In this document: positions 14,700-22,986 of the stretch, piece by piece
How positions within the stretch are numbered: position 1 is the first letter of the stretch
Layout of the letters: every line of letters starts with the position of its first letter
Assembly: GCA_018694295.1 (NCBI GenBank)
Contig: JABHNK010000014.1
Location: 1 to 32,888, forward strand
Direction: 5' to 3'
From: Waddliaceae bacterium
GTDB lineage: Bacteria; Chlamydiota; Chlamydiia; Chlamydiales; JABHNK01
DNA length: 32,888 nt
Notes under the pieces: generated by a model
Database searches by the model: none
What the model was told of the DNA's origin: nothing
What the model saw: only the letters and a program-made list of their open reading frames with translations
Program-made: the position numbers and the translations under genes

Positions 14700-16195
14700 A
14701 CGGTGACCTTTTTTTGTGATATATCGTTACAAAGCTCTTCGGCGATGGCGACATCGTCGAAAGGTATAGTTTTATGTGCGAAGTATTGTTTTTTCTCGTG
14801 GCCTTTCCCTGCTATTAGTACGGTGTCACCAGGTTCTGCGATTTTTATGGCGTAGTGTATCGCTTCGCGTCTGTCGACTTCGACGACATAGTTTGTGCCA
14901 GAGGAGAATGCACGGGTTATAGAGCGGCATATTGTTTCGGGGTTTTCATCGCGGGGGTTGTCGGTGGTGACGACGCATATGTCAGCATGTTGTTCGCAAG
15001 CCTGTGCCATCTTAGGTCTTTTGCTTTTGTCTCTATTGCCTCCACATCCGAAGACGATGATAAGACGATTTTTTGCGGTGCTTTTTAGGAAAGATGAGAC
15101 GTTATGCAGGGCGTCTTCGGTGCTGGCAGAGTCGACATATACTTTTATGCCTAGGGGGTTCTGGACTTCTTGCATGCGCCCGGCGATTGCTGGGATGGAA
15201 GAAACCAACGGAGGGATGGTTTCGAAGGGGATTCCGTGTGTTACACCGAAGGCGACGACGGCGAGGATGTTGTAAACGTTATATTTCCCTGGGAAGCTCG
15301 TCGTGAAAGGCAGCGTGCTTCCACCATATGATACGTCGAAGGTGGTGCTTTCCCTTCCGTATATTATGGAAGAGGCACTGACATCGGCGTCGTTGTCGAT
15401 AGCATAAGTTATTATCGGTGCCTTGCAGCTTTTTATGATATATTGATTCCAAGGGTCGTCAATATTTACGATGGCGGTCTTGTGGTATGGCATCAAGGCC
15501 TTTTTGTCGCGAGGAGAGAGGCCTTTGAAGAGTAGCGCTTTGCTCGAAGCATAGCGTTTCATCGTCTTGTGGTAGTCGAGGTGGTCTTGGGAGAGGTTTG
15601 TGAAGATGGCAGCATCGAACTGTATCCCTTGTACACGGTTTTGGTCGAGGGCATGCGATGACACCTCCATAACGGCAGCGTGGCACCCTTCGGATACCAT
15701 GTTGTTGAGGAGGCGATAGTTGGTGATGACGTCGGGAGTGGTGTGAGAGGCCTCCTGGTGGTAGCTGCCGATGATGTATTGCAGAGACCCTACAAGCCCA
15801 CACGGCTTCGAGACGCTATCAAGGAGGTGTTTTATCATGAAGGAGCACGTTGTTTTACCATTGGTGCCTGTGACGCCGACCATTAGGAGTTTTTTGTCGG
15901 GAGAGCCGTAGTAGTTCGCTGCTAGCGATGCTTCGACGTCAGGGACATCGGGGTGTATTAACTGTACGGTATTTTTGTAGAAGGGGTTGTAGATATCGGT
16001 GAGGATGGCGCTAGCGCCGGCGTCTAGGGCTTCAGGGATATATATATTTCCGTCGTACGAGCCACCGCGTTTTGCGATAAATAAATTCCCAGGAGCGGCG
16101 AATTTCGAGTTGGAGCACAGCCCCGTTATCTCTATCTCTTTAGAGCCTTTTATCTCTTCGACGTCGATATCTTTTAGAAGTTTTCTTAATTTCAT
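14696..16195 (-). CDS. murE: UDP-MurNAc-tripeptide synthetase MurE
   Basis: The product is 499 residues. MurE adds the third amino acid to UDP-MurNAc-L-Ala-D-Glu in the cytoplasm, using ATP. The P-loop is GTNGKTT at 110-116. DNPR at 412-415 is the meso-diaminopimelate recognition motif, so the substrate should be mDAP. GCGGNRDKSKRPKM is the usual C-domain motif. One oddity: the normally conserved DYAHTPD segment reads DSASTED (near 355-361), losing the Tyr and His. The start at 16195 overlaps the ftsI stop as TAATG; a start five codons earlier at 16210 is possible. amiA overlaps its end. Confidence 0.93.
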   Translation of the reverse strand: MKLRKLLKDIDVEEIKGSKEIEITGLCSNSKFAAPGNLFIAKRGGSYDGNIYIPEALDAGASAILTDIYNPFYKNTVQLIHPDVPDVEASLAANYYGSPDKKLLMVGVTGTNGKTTCSFMIKHLLDSVSKPCGLVGSLQYIIGSYHQEASHTTPDVITNYRLLNNMVSEGCHAAVMEVSSHALDQNRVQGIQFDAAIFTNLSQDHLDYHKTMKRYASSKALLFKGLSPRDKKALMPYHKTAIVNIDDPWNQYIIKSCKAPIITYAIDNDADVSASSIIYGRESTTFDVSYGGSTLPFTTSFPGKYNVYNILAVVAFGVTHGIPFETIPPLVSSIPAIAGRMQEVQNPLGIKVYVDSASTEDALHNVSSFLKSTAKNRLIIVFGCGGNRDKSKRPKMAQACEQHADICVVTTDNPRDENPETICRSITRAFSSGTNYVVEVDRREAIHYAIKIAEPGDTVLIAGKGHEKKQYFAHKTIPFDDVAIAEELCNDISQKKVTV

Positions 16196-18210
16196 TATTG
16201 TTCGTTCCATTGTTTGTATGTTTCGCGGAGTTCTTCGATCTCATCGAGCCAGTCGGCTTCTTTGGCGTCGCGGCGAGGGTCGCCGACAGGGTATCCGTGT
16301 GGGTCGTCGGGGGAGACGCCGAGGTATTCTAGTGTGCGGAATGCTATATTCCTGAACGCTGGCGATGCGCACGTTCCCCCATGCCAGTTTTTCCCTATAT
16401 ATGGGAGGTATACTCGTGATGGCTCGTCGATGACGACAAGAAGGACGAAGCGCGGATTCTTCAAAGGCGCGAAGCCGATGAAGTTGGAGATATATCTTTC
16501 GTCGGAATATTTGCCGTCGATTATTTTCTCCGACGTCCCAGATTTTCCCGCTTCGGTGTATCCGCTGATGTCGGCGCGACGTGCCGTGCCGCCCATCTTC
16601 GTGACATATTTCATCCCCTTGATGACCTTCTCTATGATGTCTTCGTCGAGGATTTTCGGAAACACTGTGACGTCGTCGCTTTTATTTTCTAGTATGACGT
16701 TTTCGCTGCCGTCGTCATGGTGTTCTACGATCTTTTTTACTATGGTCGGTGTTACAAGGAAGCCACCATTGGCGAAGATGCAATATGCTCTAGCATGCTG
16801 TATGCTGTTCATGATGATGTTATGTCCCATGGCTAGAGAGAATGGCGTTGGCTTCGACCACTGCAGAGCGCCGCTGGCATATTTCACGCCAGGGGTGGGG
16901 ACAAGCCCCTGGGCTTCAGCGGGGAGCTCTATGTATGTCTTCTTTCCAAAGCCGAAGTTTTCTATCGCCTGACGATACCATTCGTCTCCCATAGTTTCGA
17001 CGATACGCTGCGCAAGGCGTGCTACATATATATTCGAAGACTTTTGTAGGGCTTGGTACATGTTGAGGAATTTGTGGACGCGCCCGTCTTTGAGGTCGCG
17101 GGAGCGTCCCGGGAAATTTCCTCGGGAAGTGTCGAGCTTTTCGTCGGGGTCGAAGAGAGCCTCTTTTCCGGAAGCTTGTAGTTCTTTGTTGGCCTGCAGA
17201 GCGATGGCAACGGTTATAGGCTTCATGCTAGAACCCGGCTCATAGGCATCGGTGACAGCGCGTATCTTGGAGTCTTCGACAAGATCCTTGTCGTTGAAAT
17301 ATTCGTGGTAGTTCATAGGGTCGAAGAAAGGGTATTGTGCAAGGGCCATAATCTCGCCGGTAGCGGGTTCCATCATCACAGCCCAGCCCCCTACGGCTTT
17401 GGCGGTAGTGATGGCATGGGCGAGTTCTTCTTCGACGATGCTTTGTATATAGTGGTTGATGGTGAGGTATATGTCAGCGCCGTTATGAGGAGCGACGAGG
17501 AGCTCTCCCTTAGCAATAGGATTCCTTAGCGAGCGGATAATGCGCCGCTTTCCTAGCGTCCCTGTTAGCTGCTCGTTGAAGTATAGCTCTAGGCCTCCAG
17601 TAGGAAGTCCTTGTTTTGTGACCTCCTCTTTGGTGTCGCGGATGGTATGTAGTGCCTGACCTAAAAGAGACCCGAAAGGATATGATCGTTGATAGTCGTT
17701 GATGAAATATATTGCATTGCCGGCGATCTTGTTGGCGCGAGAATAGCCTCTCCACCATGTCACGATGGCATCGTGGGATTCTTTGTCGAGTTCGACGATG
17801 AGCTTTCTACTGCGGCTTCGGGAATATGTAAACTGCTTGTCAAAATGCTCTCGTGACGACAACGGCAGCGAAGCAAAAGACCATAACTCTTTGGCGATAT
17901 CATCGTGGCAGCGTTCTGGGATAGAGGCCGGGTCGATATATAGGTGGAAGACAGGGACGTCGATGACAAGGGGCTGTGGAGATTCTGGATGGCGGCGATA
18001 TAGCGAGGTGTTGGAGTAGAAACTTCCTCGGCGGAAGGGTTCCTTTATGACGATCTCATGGAGGTTCTTGGCTTTCTGCGACCACTTCTCGCCTTCGATG
18101 ATCTGTATCGTGAAAAACTTTATTATCAACGCAGAGAACATCACCGACATGATTAGCGCTATCGTAAATATCCTATTGCGTATCGAGGAGGGTATTGTTG
18201 GAGTCTTCAT
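16195..18210 (-). CDS. ftsI: Division-type penicillin-binding protein (FtsI/PBP3)
   Basis: The product is 671 residues. A short cytoplasmic tail and one transmembrane helix (~11-36) precede a PBP dimerisation domain and a transpeptidase domain. Active-site motifs are SSMK (Ser327, Lys330) in PGSSMKP, SSN at 391-393 and KSGT at 556-559 (the KTG box with Ser for Thr). The enzyme cross-links septal peptidoglycan in the periplasm. Chlamydiae lack FtsZ and use such PBPs for a transient septal ring. The start overlaps the ftsL stop by 4 nt and the end overlaps murE, placing it mid-operon. Confidence 0.93.
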   Translation of the reverse strand: MKTPTIPSSIRNRIFTIALIMSVMFSALIIKFFTIQIIEGEKWSQKAKNLHEIVIKEPFRRGSFYSNTSLYRRHPESPQPLVIDVPVFHLYIDPASIPERCHDDIAKELWSFASLPLSSREHFDKQFTYSRSRSRKLIVELDKESHDAIVTWWRGYSRANKIAGNAIYFINDYQRSYPFGSLLGQALHTIRDTKEEVTKQGLPTGGLELYFNEQLTGTLGKRRIIRSLRNPIAKGELLVAPHNGADIYLTINHYIQSIVEEELAHAITTAKAVGGWAVMMEPATGEIMALAQYPFFDPMNYHEYFNDKDLVEDSKIRAVTDAYEPGSSMKPITVAIALQANKELQASGKEALFDPDEKLDTSRGNFPGRSRDLKDGRVHKFLNMYQALQKSSNIYVARLAQRIVETMGDEWYRQAIENFGFGKKTYIELPAEAQGLVPTPGVKYASGALQWSKPTPFSLAMGHNIIMNSIQHARAYCIFANGGFLVTPTIVKKIVEHHDDGSENVILENKSDDVTVFPKILDEDIIEKVIKGMKYVTKMGGTARRADISGYTEAGKSGTSEKIIDGKYSDERYISNFIGFAPLKNPRFVLLVVIDEPSRVYLPYIGKNWHGGTCASPAFRNIAFRTLEYLGVSPDDPHGYPVGDPRRDAKEADWLDEIEELRETYKQWNEQ

Positions 18211-18497
18211 GATTCTTCGACCATGATAAGGTGTTCTTCTTCGGTAACGACGATGATATCATCGACATAAGGATATGAAAGATGCCCGAACTCGGGCTTC
18301 CGCGACATCTCAATAAGGTTCTTCGGGCTTTCAAAACGCTCGATTTCATATTCTAGACGTTTGTTTTTAGAGCGCGTCTCGTTGATGCTCCTTGTAACGA
18401 CAGGAATAGAAAGGCGTAGTTCCATGATATCGTTCTGGCTGTCGAGGTATAAAAAAACCATGAAAAAGGAAAAGGCGATACAGAAAAAAATCCTCAT
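18207..18497 (-). CDS. ftsL: FtsL-like division protein
   Basis: The product is 96 residues: an N-terminal membrane helix (residues ~3-18), then a coiled-coil-like periplasmic stretch (TRSINETRSKNKRLEYEIER) and a short tail. FtsL proteins are poorly conserved in sequence, so the call rests on size, topology and position between rsmH and ftsI, as in the chlamydial CT271 locus. The ATG at 18497, with AAGGTG upstream, is preferred over a longer frame from 18554 that would run into rsmH. The end overlaps ftsI by 4 nt. In other bacteria FtsL bridges FtsB and FtsQ and activates FtsW-FtsI. Confidence 0.8.
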   Translation of the reverse strand: MRIFFCIAFSFFMVFLYLDSQNDIMELRLSIPVVTRSINETRSKNKRLEYEIERFESPKNLIEMSRKPEFGHLSYPYVDDIIVVTEEEHLIMVEES

Positions 18498-18507
18498 GAT
18501 CAGCACC

Positions 18508-19455
18508 TTATTTGTTTTTGTCACCGAGCTTTTCAATAAAACGCATCTTGGCACTGCGAGATCGTGGGTTTGACTTTATTTCCTCAGGAGAAGGCGCTAT
18601 AGGTTTTTTTGTTAATAACGTAACGGTAGGGTTTTCTTCAACGACGATGTCAGGGATGTCAGGAGAAGTGGAATGTTTGCTGGCAGCGAGACGGAAAACA
18701 TTTTTAACAATCCTGTCTTCTAAGCTGTGGAAGCTTATGATGCCAAGACGCCCACCGGGACTTAACAACGCAATAGCATCGGGAATGACGGCTTTTAAAG
18801 CGCCAAGCTCGTCGTTGACGGCAATACGCAGCGCCTGGAAAACTAACGTCATAGGACTTATCTTCTTTCGGCCCAAACGTGGAAGATGTGGCGATAATAA
18901 CTCGACAAGGTCGGTAGTAGTAATAAGCCTTTTCTTCCTACGACCATCGACAATAATTTTCGCAATACGACGCCATCGTGGCTCTTCACCATATTCACGG
19001 AATATCGTTCCCAGCTGCTTCTCTGTCCAGCGGTTCACTATCTCGCTGGCAGTAAGAGGCATAGAGGGGTCGCGGCGCATGTCAAGAGGGCCCTCCTGAG
19101 AGAAACTCATGCCACGAGAACCATCGTCAAGTTGTAACGACGATACACCAATATCTAGGAATATACCGTCGACACCATCGATGCCATGGTCTTCTACCGC
19201 CGCCTTCATATCGCGGAAATTGCTGCGTATCAGCATGATACGTTCTTTGTGGGCAGACAGATTTTTTTCGGCAATAGATAAGGCGTGGCGATCTTCGTCA
19301 ATACCTACGAATGTTTTTATCTCTTCGTGTTCTTTTAGTATTGCTGAGGCGTGCCCTCCAAGCCCTAGAGTACCGTCTACGAACGTATTAATGTGTCGTT
19401 CGCGAAAAAAATGTAGAAATTCTTCTGCCAATACTGGTATATGTAACTCATTCAT
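18508..19455 (-). CDS. rsmH: 16S rRNA m4C1402 methyltransferase RsmH (MraW)
   Basis: The product is 315 residues when started at MNELHIPVL (19455), the standard N-terminus; the open frame runs 14 codons further without support. It N4-methylates C1402 of 16S rRNA using SAM. The SAM motif is DGTLGLGGH at 27-35, followed by IDEDRHA and a conserved DGIFLDIGVSSLQLD segment. Later motifs include FQALRIAVNDEL and GRLGIISFHSLEDRIVK. It is the first gene of the cell-wall operon, as in most dcw clusters. Confidence 0.95.
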   Translation of the reverse strand: MNELHIPVLAEEFLHFFRERHINTFVDGTLGLGGHASAILKEHEEIKTFVGIDEDRHALSIAEKNLSAHKERIMLIRSNFRDMKAAVEDHGIDGVDGIFLDIGVSSLQLDDGSRGMSFSQEGPLDMRRDPSMPLTASEIVNRWTEKQLGTIFREYGEEPRWRRIAKIIVDGRRKKRLITTTDLVELLSPHLPRLGRKKISPMTLVFQALRIAVNDELGALKAVIPDAIALLSPGGRLGIISFHSLEDRIVKNVFRLAASKHSTSPDIPDIVVEENPTVTLLTKKPIAPSPEEIKSNPRSRSAKMRFIEKLGDKNK

Positions 19456-19513
19456 AATCACGATTATGGTGTTATATATACTTTTTTGCAACGACAATGA
19501 GAGAATGTTTTCA

Positions 19514-19542
19514 TTTACTTAAAAAGATTTTTTTGCTACAAT
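19514..19542 (+). promoter_or_regulatory. Sigma70-type promoter for the gene at 19577
   Basis: TTTACT (19514-19519), a 17-nt spacer and TACAAT (19537-19542) lie about 35 bp before the start codon. Confidence 0.55.
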
Positions 19543-19576
19543 AATACTGTAGGAGCATAACAAAGGATTATTATAT

Positions 19577-20056
19577 ATGGAAAATATTTATAAGCTGCCG
19601 TTTCAAGTACATATAGAATATGCCCAACGAACACGCCTTATTGAGAGCGTTAATGAGCAGTACCGTATATCAGAAGCAGGATCTATTCCTTCACAGATGT
19701 CGGTAGTCAACACCTTCCCGCGCACTCTTGAGCTCGACATGCTTTTCGGTATGATGACCAGCAATGCTCCGTGGGCGATGTTTATGCCTCCACGAAAATT
19801 TTATTCGCAGCGACGTCCTTCGTTTATAAGCTATCGCGCGGCACCAAGCTTAGGGACCCTAGAAAAACAAGCAGCAGATTACTTGAAGCTTAAAAACCTT
19901 TCGTCTTTGTCAGACGAAGAAGGCGAAGAAGGCGAAGGAAGGGAAGAAGAGGAAGAAGAGAAGAGTGCATTATGTTCTTGTTTCGAGCAGCTAGACGAAA
20001 TTAATTCTTGGAAAGGGCACATTCTCGGAAGAGTAGCAGAACTTTTAGCAGGGTAA
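19577..20056 (+). CDS. Conserved chlamydial protein (CT273-like by position)
   Basis: The product is 159 residues. No known domain is recognised. It contains a run of acidic residues near the C-terminus (about 113-131, Asp/Glu/Gly/Arg), followed by LCSCFEQLDEINSWKGHILG. No signal peptide or membrane helix is seen, so it is probably cytoplasmic or a secreted effector without a Sec signal. AAAGGA precedes the ATG, and a promoter lies at 19514-19542. It is divergent from rsmH and 21 bp upstream of a TPR gene, which matches the CT272-CT273-CT274 order of C. trachomatis; homology is inferred from position only. Confidence 0.7.
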   Translation: MENIYKLPFQVHIEYAQRTRLIESVNEQYRISEAGSIPSQMSVVNTFPRTLELDMLFGMMTSNAPWAMFMPPRKFYSQRRPSFISYRAAPSLGTLEKQAADYLKLKNLSSLSDEEGEEGEGREEEEEEKSALCSCFEQLDEINSWKGHILGRVAELLAG

Positions 20057-20077
20057 TATTTAGCGGGGTAACATATT

Positions 20078-20479
20078 ATGAATGAAAAACATAGAGATTG
20101 GTGTGAGGTGCTGGGATGGGACGAAGAGCAGCTCGACGACCTTAAAATAACAGGATATTCATATATAAGGCAGGGGAAATATGAAATCGCCAAGCCTTTT
20201 TTCGAGGCGCTAACGGCTTTAGAACCTCACGAGCCGTATAACTTCCAAACCCTTGGAGCAATATATCTTCAGATTGGAGATCCTCAAAAGGCTCTTGAAG
20301 TCTTTGATAAAGCGCTTTCCCTAGACGAACAGCACGCCGTTACACACCTTAATAAAGCTAAAGCTCTTCTCGAGATAGGCTCTAAAGACGAAGGCTTCAA
20401 AATTATCGATTCCCTCGTCGTCCACGACGATGCTAAAATCGCCACGACAGCACAAGCTCTCGCTATGGCATACCGATAA
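20078..20479 (+). CDS. TPR protein (CT274-like by position)
   Basis: The product is 133 residues with about three tetratricopeptide repeats between residues 20 and 115 (YSYIRQGKYEIAKPFFEALT, NFQTLGAIYLQIGDPQKALEVFDKAL, AVTHLNKAKALLEIGSKDEG). Size and repeat layout resemble SycD/LcrH-type chaperones of type III secretion, but no partner gene is nearby, so a general adaptor role is equally likely. It follows the gene at 19577 by 21 bp and is probably cotranscribed. A CAGTGACC tandem repeat starts 2 bp after its stop. Confidence 0.8.
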   Translation: MNEKHRDWCEVLGWDEEQLDDLKITGYSYIRQGKYEIAKPFFEALTALEPHEPYNFQTLGAIYLQIGDPQKALEVFDKALSLDEQHAVTHLNKAKALLEIGSKDEGFKIIDSLVVHDDAKIATTAQALAMAYR

Positions 20480-20480
20480 T

Positions 20481-20525
20481 TCAGTGACCAGTGACCAGTG
20501 ATCAGTGATCAGTGATCATTGAGCA
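20481..20525. repeat. Tandem AGTGACC/AGTGATC repeat between convergent stops
   Basis: About five heptamer units (AGTGACC, AGTGACC, AGTGATC, AGTGATC, AGTGATC) followed by an ATTGAGCATT tail fill the entire 46-bp gap between the stop of the TPR gene and the stop of the aminotransferase. The same units occur in repeat copy B and near 32650. Confidence 0.85.
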
Positions 20526-21701
20526 TTAATTTGCATTCAGAATTTTTTTTATTGTAGACGATATCCTTGATACATCACTTCTTTCTATGTTGCAGTGCAG
20601 CGGTAATGCTAGCGTCTGTGAATAGTACCGTTCCATGTTAGGGAAGTCCGTTGATATATCGCCGAGGATATTCTTAAAGTAAGGCTGCTGGTACAAAGGG
20701 ATATATAGCACCTGTGACCCAATGCCTTCGTCATGGAGGCGCTCCATTACAGCTTTGCGCGTTGTTTTGCATGCTTCGAAGTCGATCTTAACGACGAAGA
20801 GGTGTGGCGATACGGTGTTCTCTTGGGGGATTTCTAAAAAAGAAAGATTCTTTACGCCTTCTAGGTCTTCGTGGTACCACGAAGTTATCTTACGGCGTTT
20901 TTTTATGAAAAGGTCTATCTTTTTTAGCTGGCTGACGCCAAGGGCAGCGCTGATGTCGGTCATATTATAGTTGCCAGTGGCATCGACGACCTCGTGATAC
21001 CACGGACCAGGACTGTCAGGGCAATCTCTGACGATGCCATTATTACGGAAAAGACGTAAGCGCTGTGCCATAGCTTCGTTGTTGGTGGTAACCATCCCCC
21101 CCTCCCCAGTCGTTATTGTCTTCGCTGGATGGAAGCTGAATACCGTCATATCACTATAGACACAAGAACCCACAAGAGGTCCGTTTTTTTCGTACGAGGA
21201 ACCCAAAGCGTGAGAGCCGTCTTCGATGATGATGTCGTCGGGAGATAACGGCATATTCCCAAGACGTTCCATGTCGACAGGAAGCCCAGCAAAATGGACG
21301 GGCACAACGATATTTTTTCCTCGCGACGATGGTATCATAAGTTTTTCGGCGAGAGCGTCTAGGTCGATGTTTCCTGTGGTTTCGTCGATGTCAACGAATG
21401 TTGGAGAAGGCCCGCCGGAACGTATCGCCATCGTCGCCGTGGCAGCGAAGGTGTTTGGTGAGGTTATTAGCGTGTCATATTTTGTGATTTCTGCGGCATA
21501 ATACGCAGCCTGTAGCGCCGAAGACCCGTTGTTAAAGGCTACAGCATAGCGAGCGCCACAATATTCGGCGATACCATTTTCGAAGCTCTCGACATAAGGG
21601 CCCCTAGTGATGACGCCACTAGTAAGAACGTCATTAACCTGCTTGATGTCTTCGGCATCAATACTATGATGAGCATAAGGTATAAATTTTTTCGTTGTCA
21701 T
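20526..21701 (-). CDS. PLP-dependent sugar aminotransferase, PseC-like
   Basis: The product is 391 residues of the DegT/DnrJ/EryC1/StrS family. The PLP lysine is Lys194 in SFHPAKTITTGEGGM, with Asp161 in the EDGSHALG segment contacting the pyridine nitrogen. FIPYAHHSIDAEDIKQV, SPNTFAATA and the PWYHEVVDATGNYNMTDI stretch look most like PseC, which aminates C4 of a UDP-4-keto sugar in pseudaminic acid synthesis. No PseB, PseG or PseI gene is nearby, so the pathway here is uncertain and another 4-keto sugar is possible. It is on the opposite strand to its neighbours in an island interrupting the conserved chlamydial order. Its start is 60 bp from the divergent gene. Confidence 0.82.
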   Translation of the reverse strand: MTTKKFIPYAHHSIDAEDIKQVNDVLTSGVITRGPYVESFENGIAEYCGARYAVAFNNGSSALQAAYYAAEITKYDTLITSPNTFAATATMAIRSGGPSPTFVDIDETTGNIDLDALAEKLMIPSSRGKNIVVPVHFAGLPVDMERLGNMPLSPDDIIIEDGSHALGSSYEKNGPLVGSCVYSDMTVFSFHPAKTITTGEGGMVTTNNEAMAQRLRLFRNNGIVRDCPDSPGPWYHEVVDATGNYNMTDISAALGVSQLKKIDLFIKKRRKITSWYHEDLEGVKNLSFLEIPQENTVSPHLFVVKIDFEACKTTRKAVMERLHDEGIGSQVLYIPLYQQPYFKNILGDISTDFPNMERYYSQTLALPLHCNIERSDVSRISSTIKKILNAN

Positions 21702-21761
21702 TTTTTAAACCTTGGGTGTAACGTAATGTTTATCAACTTAAACTATAAAACATATCAAAAT

Positions 21762-22931
21762 ATGATGAAAGCATACTTTTCCCTAATTATTATTATGGCG
21801 TCATTATTGATGGCACCATGCTACGCTGACAAAACAGACGTAGAATACGCCGACAATACCGACACGGAGCAGGTCGTCGACATTAATGTCGACGTCGCCG
21901 ACGCCGCCGATACGGAATACGCCGACGAGGCCGATGAGGAATACGCTGACGAAATCGATGAGGAAGAGCCTGAAGACGACGCCGAAGAAGAGCTTGAAGG
22001 CGACTCTGAAGAATCGGGCCTTATCAGCACGTCCCTTATGGTGCAATGGTTTCCGCAGGCGCAGTTTGCTGGGTACTATGTTGCTCTTGAAAACGGGATA
22101 TATGAAGAATATGGCCTCGATGTCGAGATATTTTATGCTACACCCGATGAATTCGCCGTAGATTATCTTGTATGGGAGGAAGTCGATTTTATCACAGCAT
22201 GGCTGCCGACGGCATTGAAAGAAAACGATAACGACAATAATTTTGTAAACCTAGCACAGATCGTTCAGAAGTCGTCGCTTATGTTTGTAGCGAAAAAAGA
22301 GTCGGGAATTTCCACGCTATCAGACTTCAACGGCAAAAAGATGAGCATATGGTCAAAAGATTATGAGGCACCCCCACGGATTTTTATCGCTAAGAATGGT
22401 CTCGATGTTGATGTTATCATGCAAGGCACTACAGTAAATCTCTTTTTGCGCGACGGTGTCGATATTGCAACGGCGACGTGGTATAACGAATACGATACCA
22501 TAATAAACTCGGGATATGACCCAGAAGATATTACGACATTCTTTTTTAAAGACTATGGCCTTGACCTCCCAGAAGATGGTATCTATACCCGCGGAGATCT
22601 ATACGAAGAAGATAGCGATATGTGCGACGCCTTTGTAAAGGCATCGCTAGAAGGTTGGAGATATGCTTTTGATAATAAAGAAGAAGCAATCGATATCATT
22701 ATGATGTATATGGAAGATGAAGAAATTCCCGCTAGTAGAGTACATCAAGAGTGGATGCTCGACCGCATGGAAGAGATCATAAAAGGCGATAGCAATGAAA
22801 TCTCGGGAGAACTTCGTGAAGAAGATTACCGCCGTGTTGTAGATGCCATGAAAGAAGAAGGCATCATAACTAATAGTATGGAATATAAAGAATTCTTTAA
22901 ACCAATGATTGAGGCCCAGCCTTCGCCATAA
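21762..22931 (+). CDS. THI5/NMT1-like periplasmic substrate-binding protein with acidic linker
   Basis: The product is 389 residues from the ATG at 21762 (21726 is an alternative). A signal peptide ends near Ala22 (APCYA). Residues ~23-86 are almost all Asp, Glu, Ala and Val with repeated EYAD units. The binding domain follows from ~90: VQWFPQAQFAGYYVALENGIYEEYGLDVEI is the SsuA/THI5-type start, with later GKKMSIW and hinge segments. The family binds thiamine or riboflavin precursors, sulfonates or similar ligands. No ABC permease or ATPase is encoded nearby. The next gene, 55 bp downstream, is a membrane SpoIIE phosphatase, so this protein may serve as its extracytoplasmic ligand receptor (inference). 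Upstream it is divergent from the PseC-like gene. Confidence 0.82.
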   Translation: MMKAYFSLIIIMASLLMAPCYADKTDVEYADNTDTEQVVDINVDVADAADTEYADEADEEYADEIDEEEPEDDAEEELEGDSEESGLISTSLMVQWFPQAQFAGYYVALENGIYEEYGLDVEIFYATPDEFAVDYLVWEEVDFITAWLPTALKENDNDNNFVNLAQIVQKSSLMFVAKKESGISTLSDFNGKKMSIWSKDYEAPPRIFIAKNGLDVDVIMQGTTVNLFLRDGVDIATATWYNEYDTIINSGYDPEDITTFFFKDYGLDLPEDGIYTRGDLYEEDSDMCDAFVKASLEGWRYAFDNKEEAIDIIMMYMEDEEIPASRVHQEWMLDRMEEIIKGDSNEISGELREEDYRRVVDAMKEEGIITNSMEYKEFFKPMIEAQPSP

Positions 22932-22986
22932 GGTTTTTATGGTGTGAAGGCTAGCTGATATAAATCTGATATAGGAATTAATAGCG

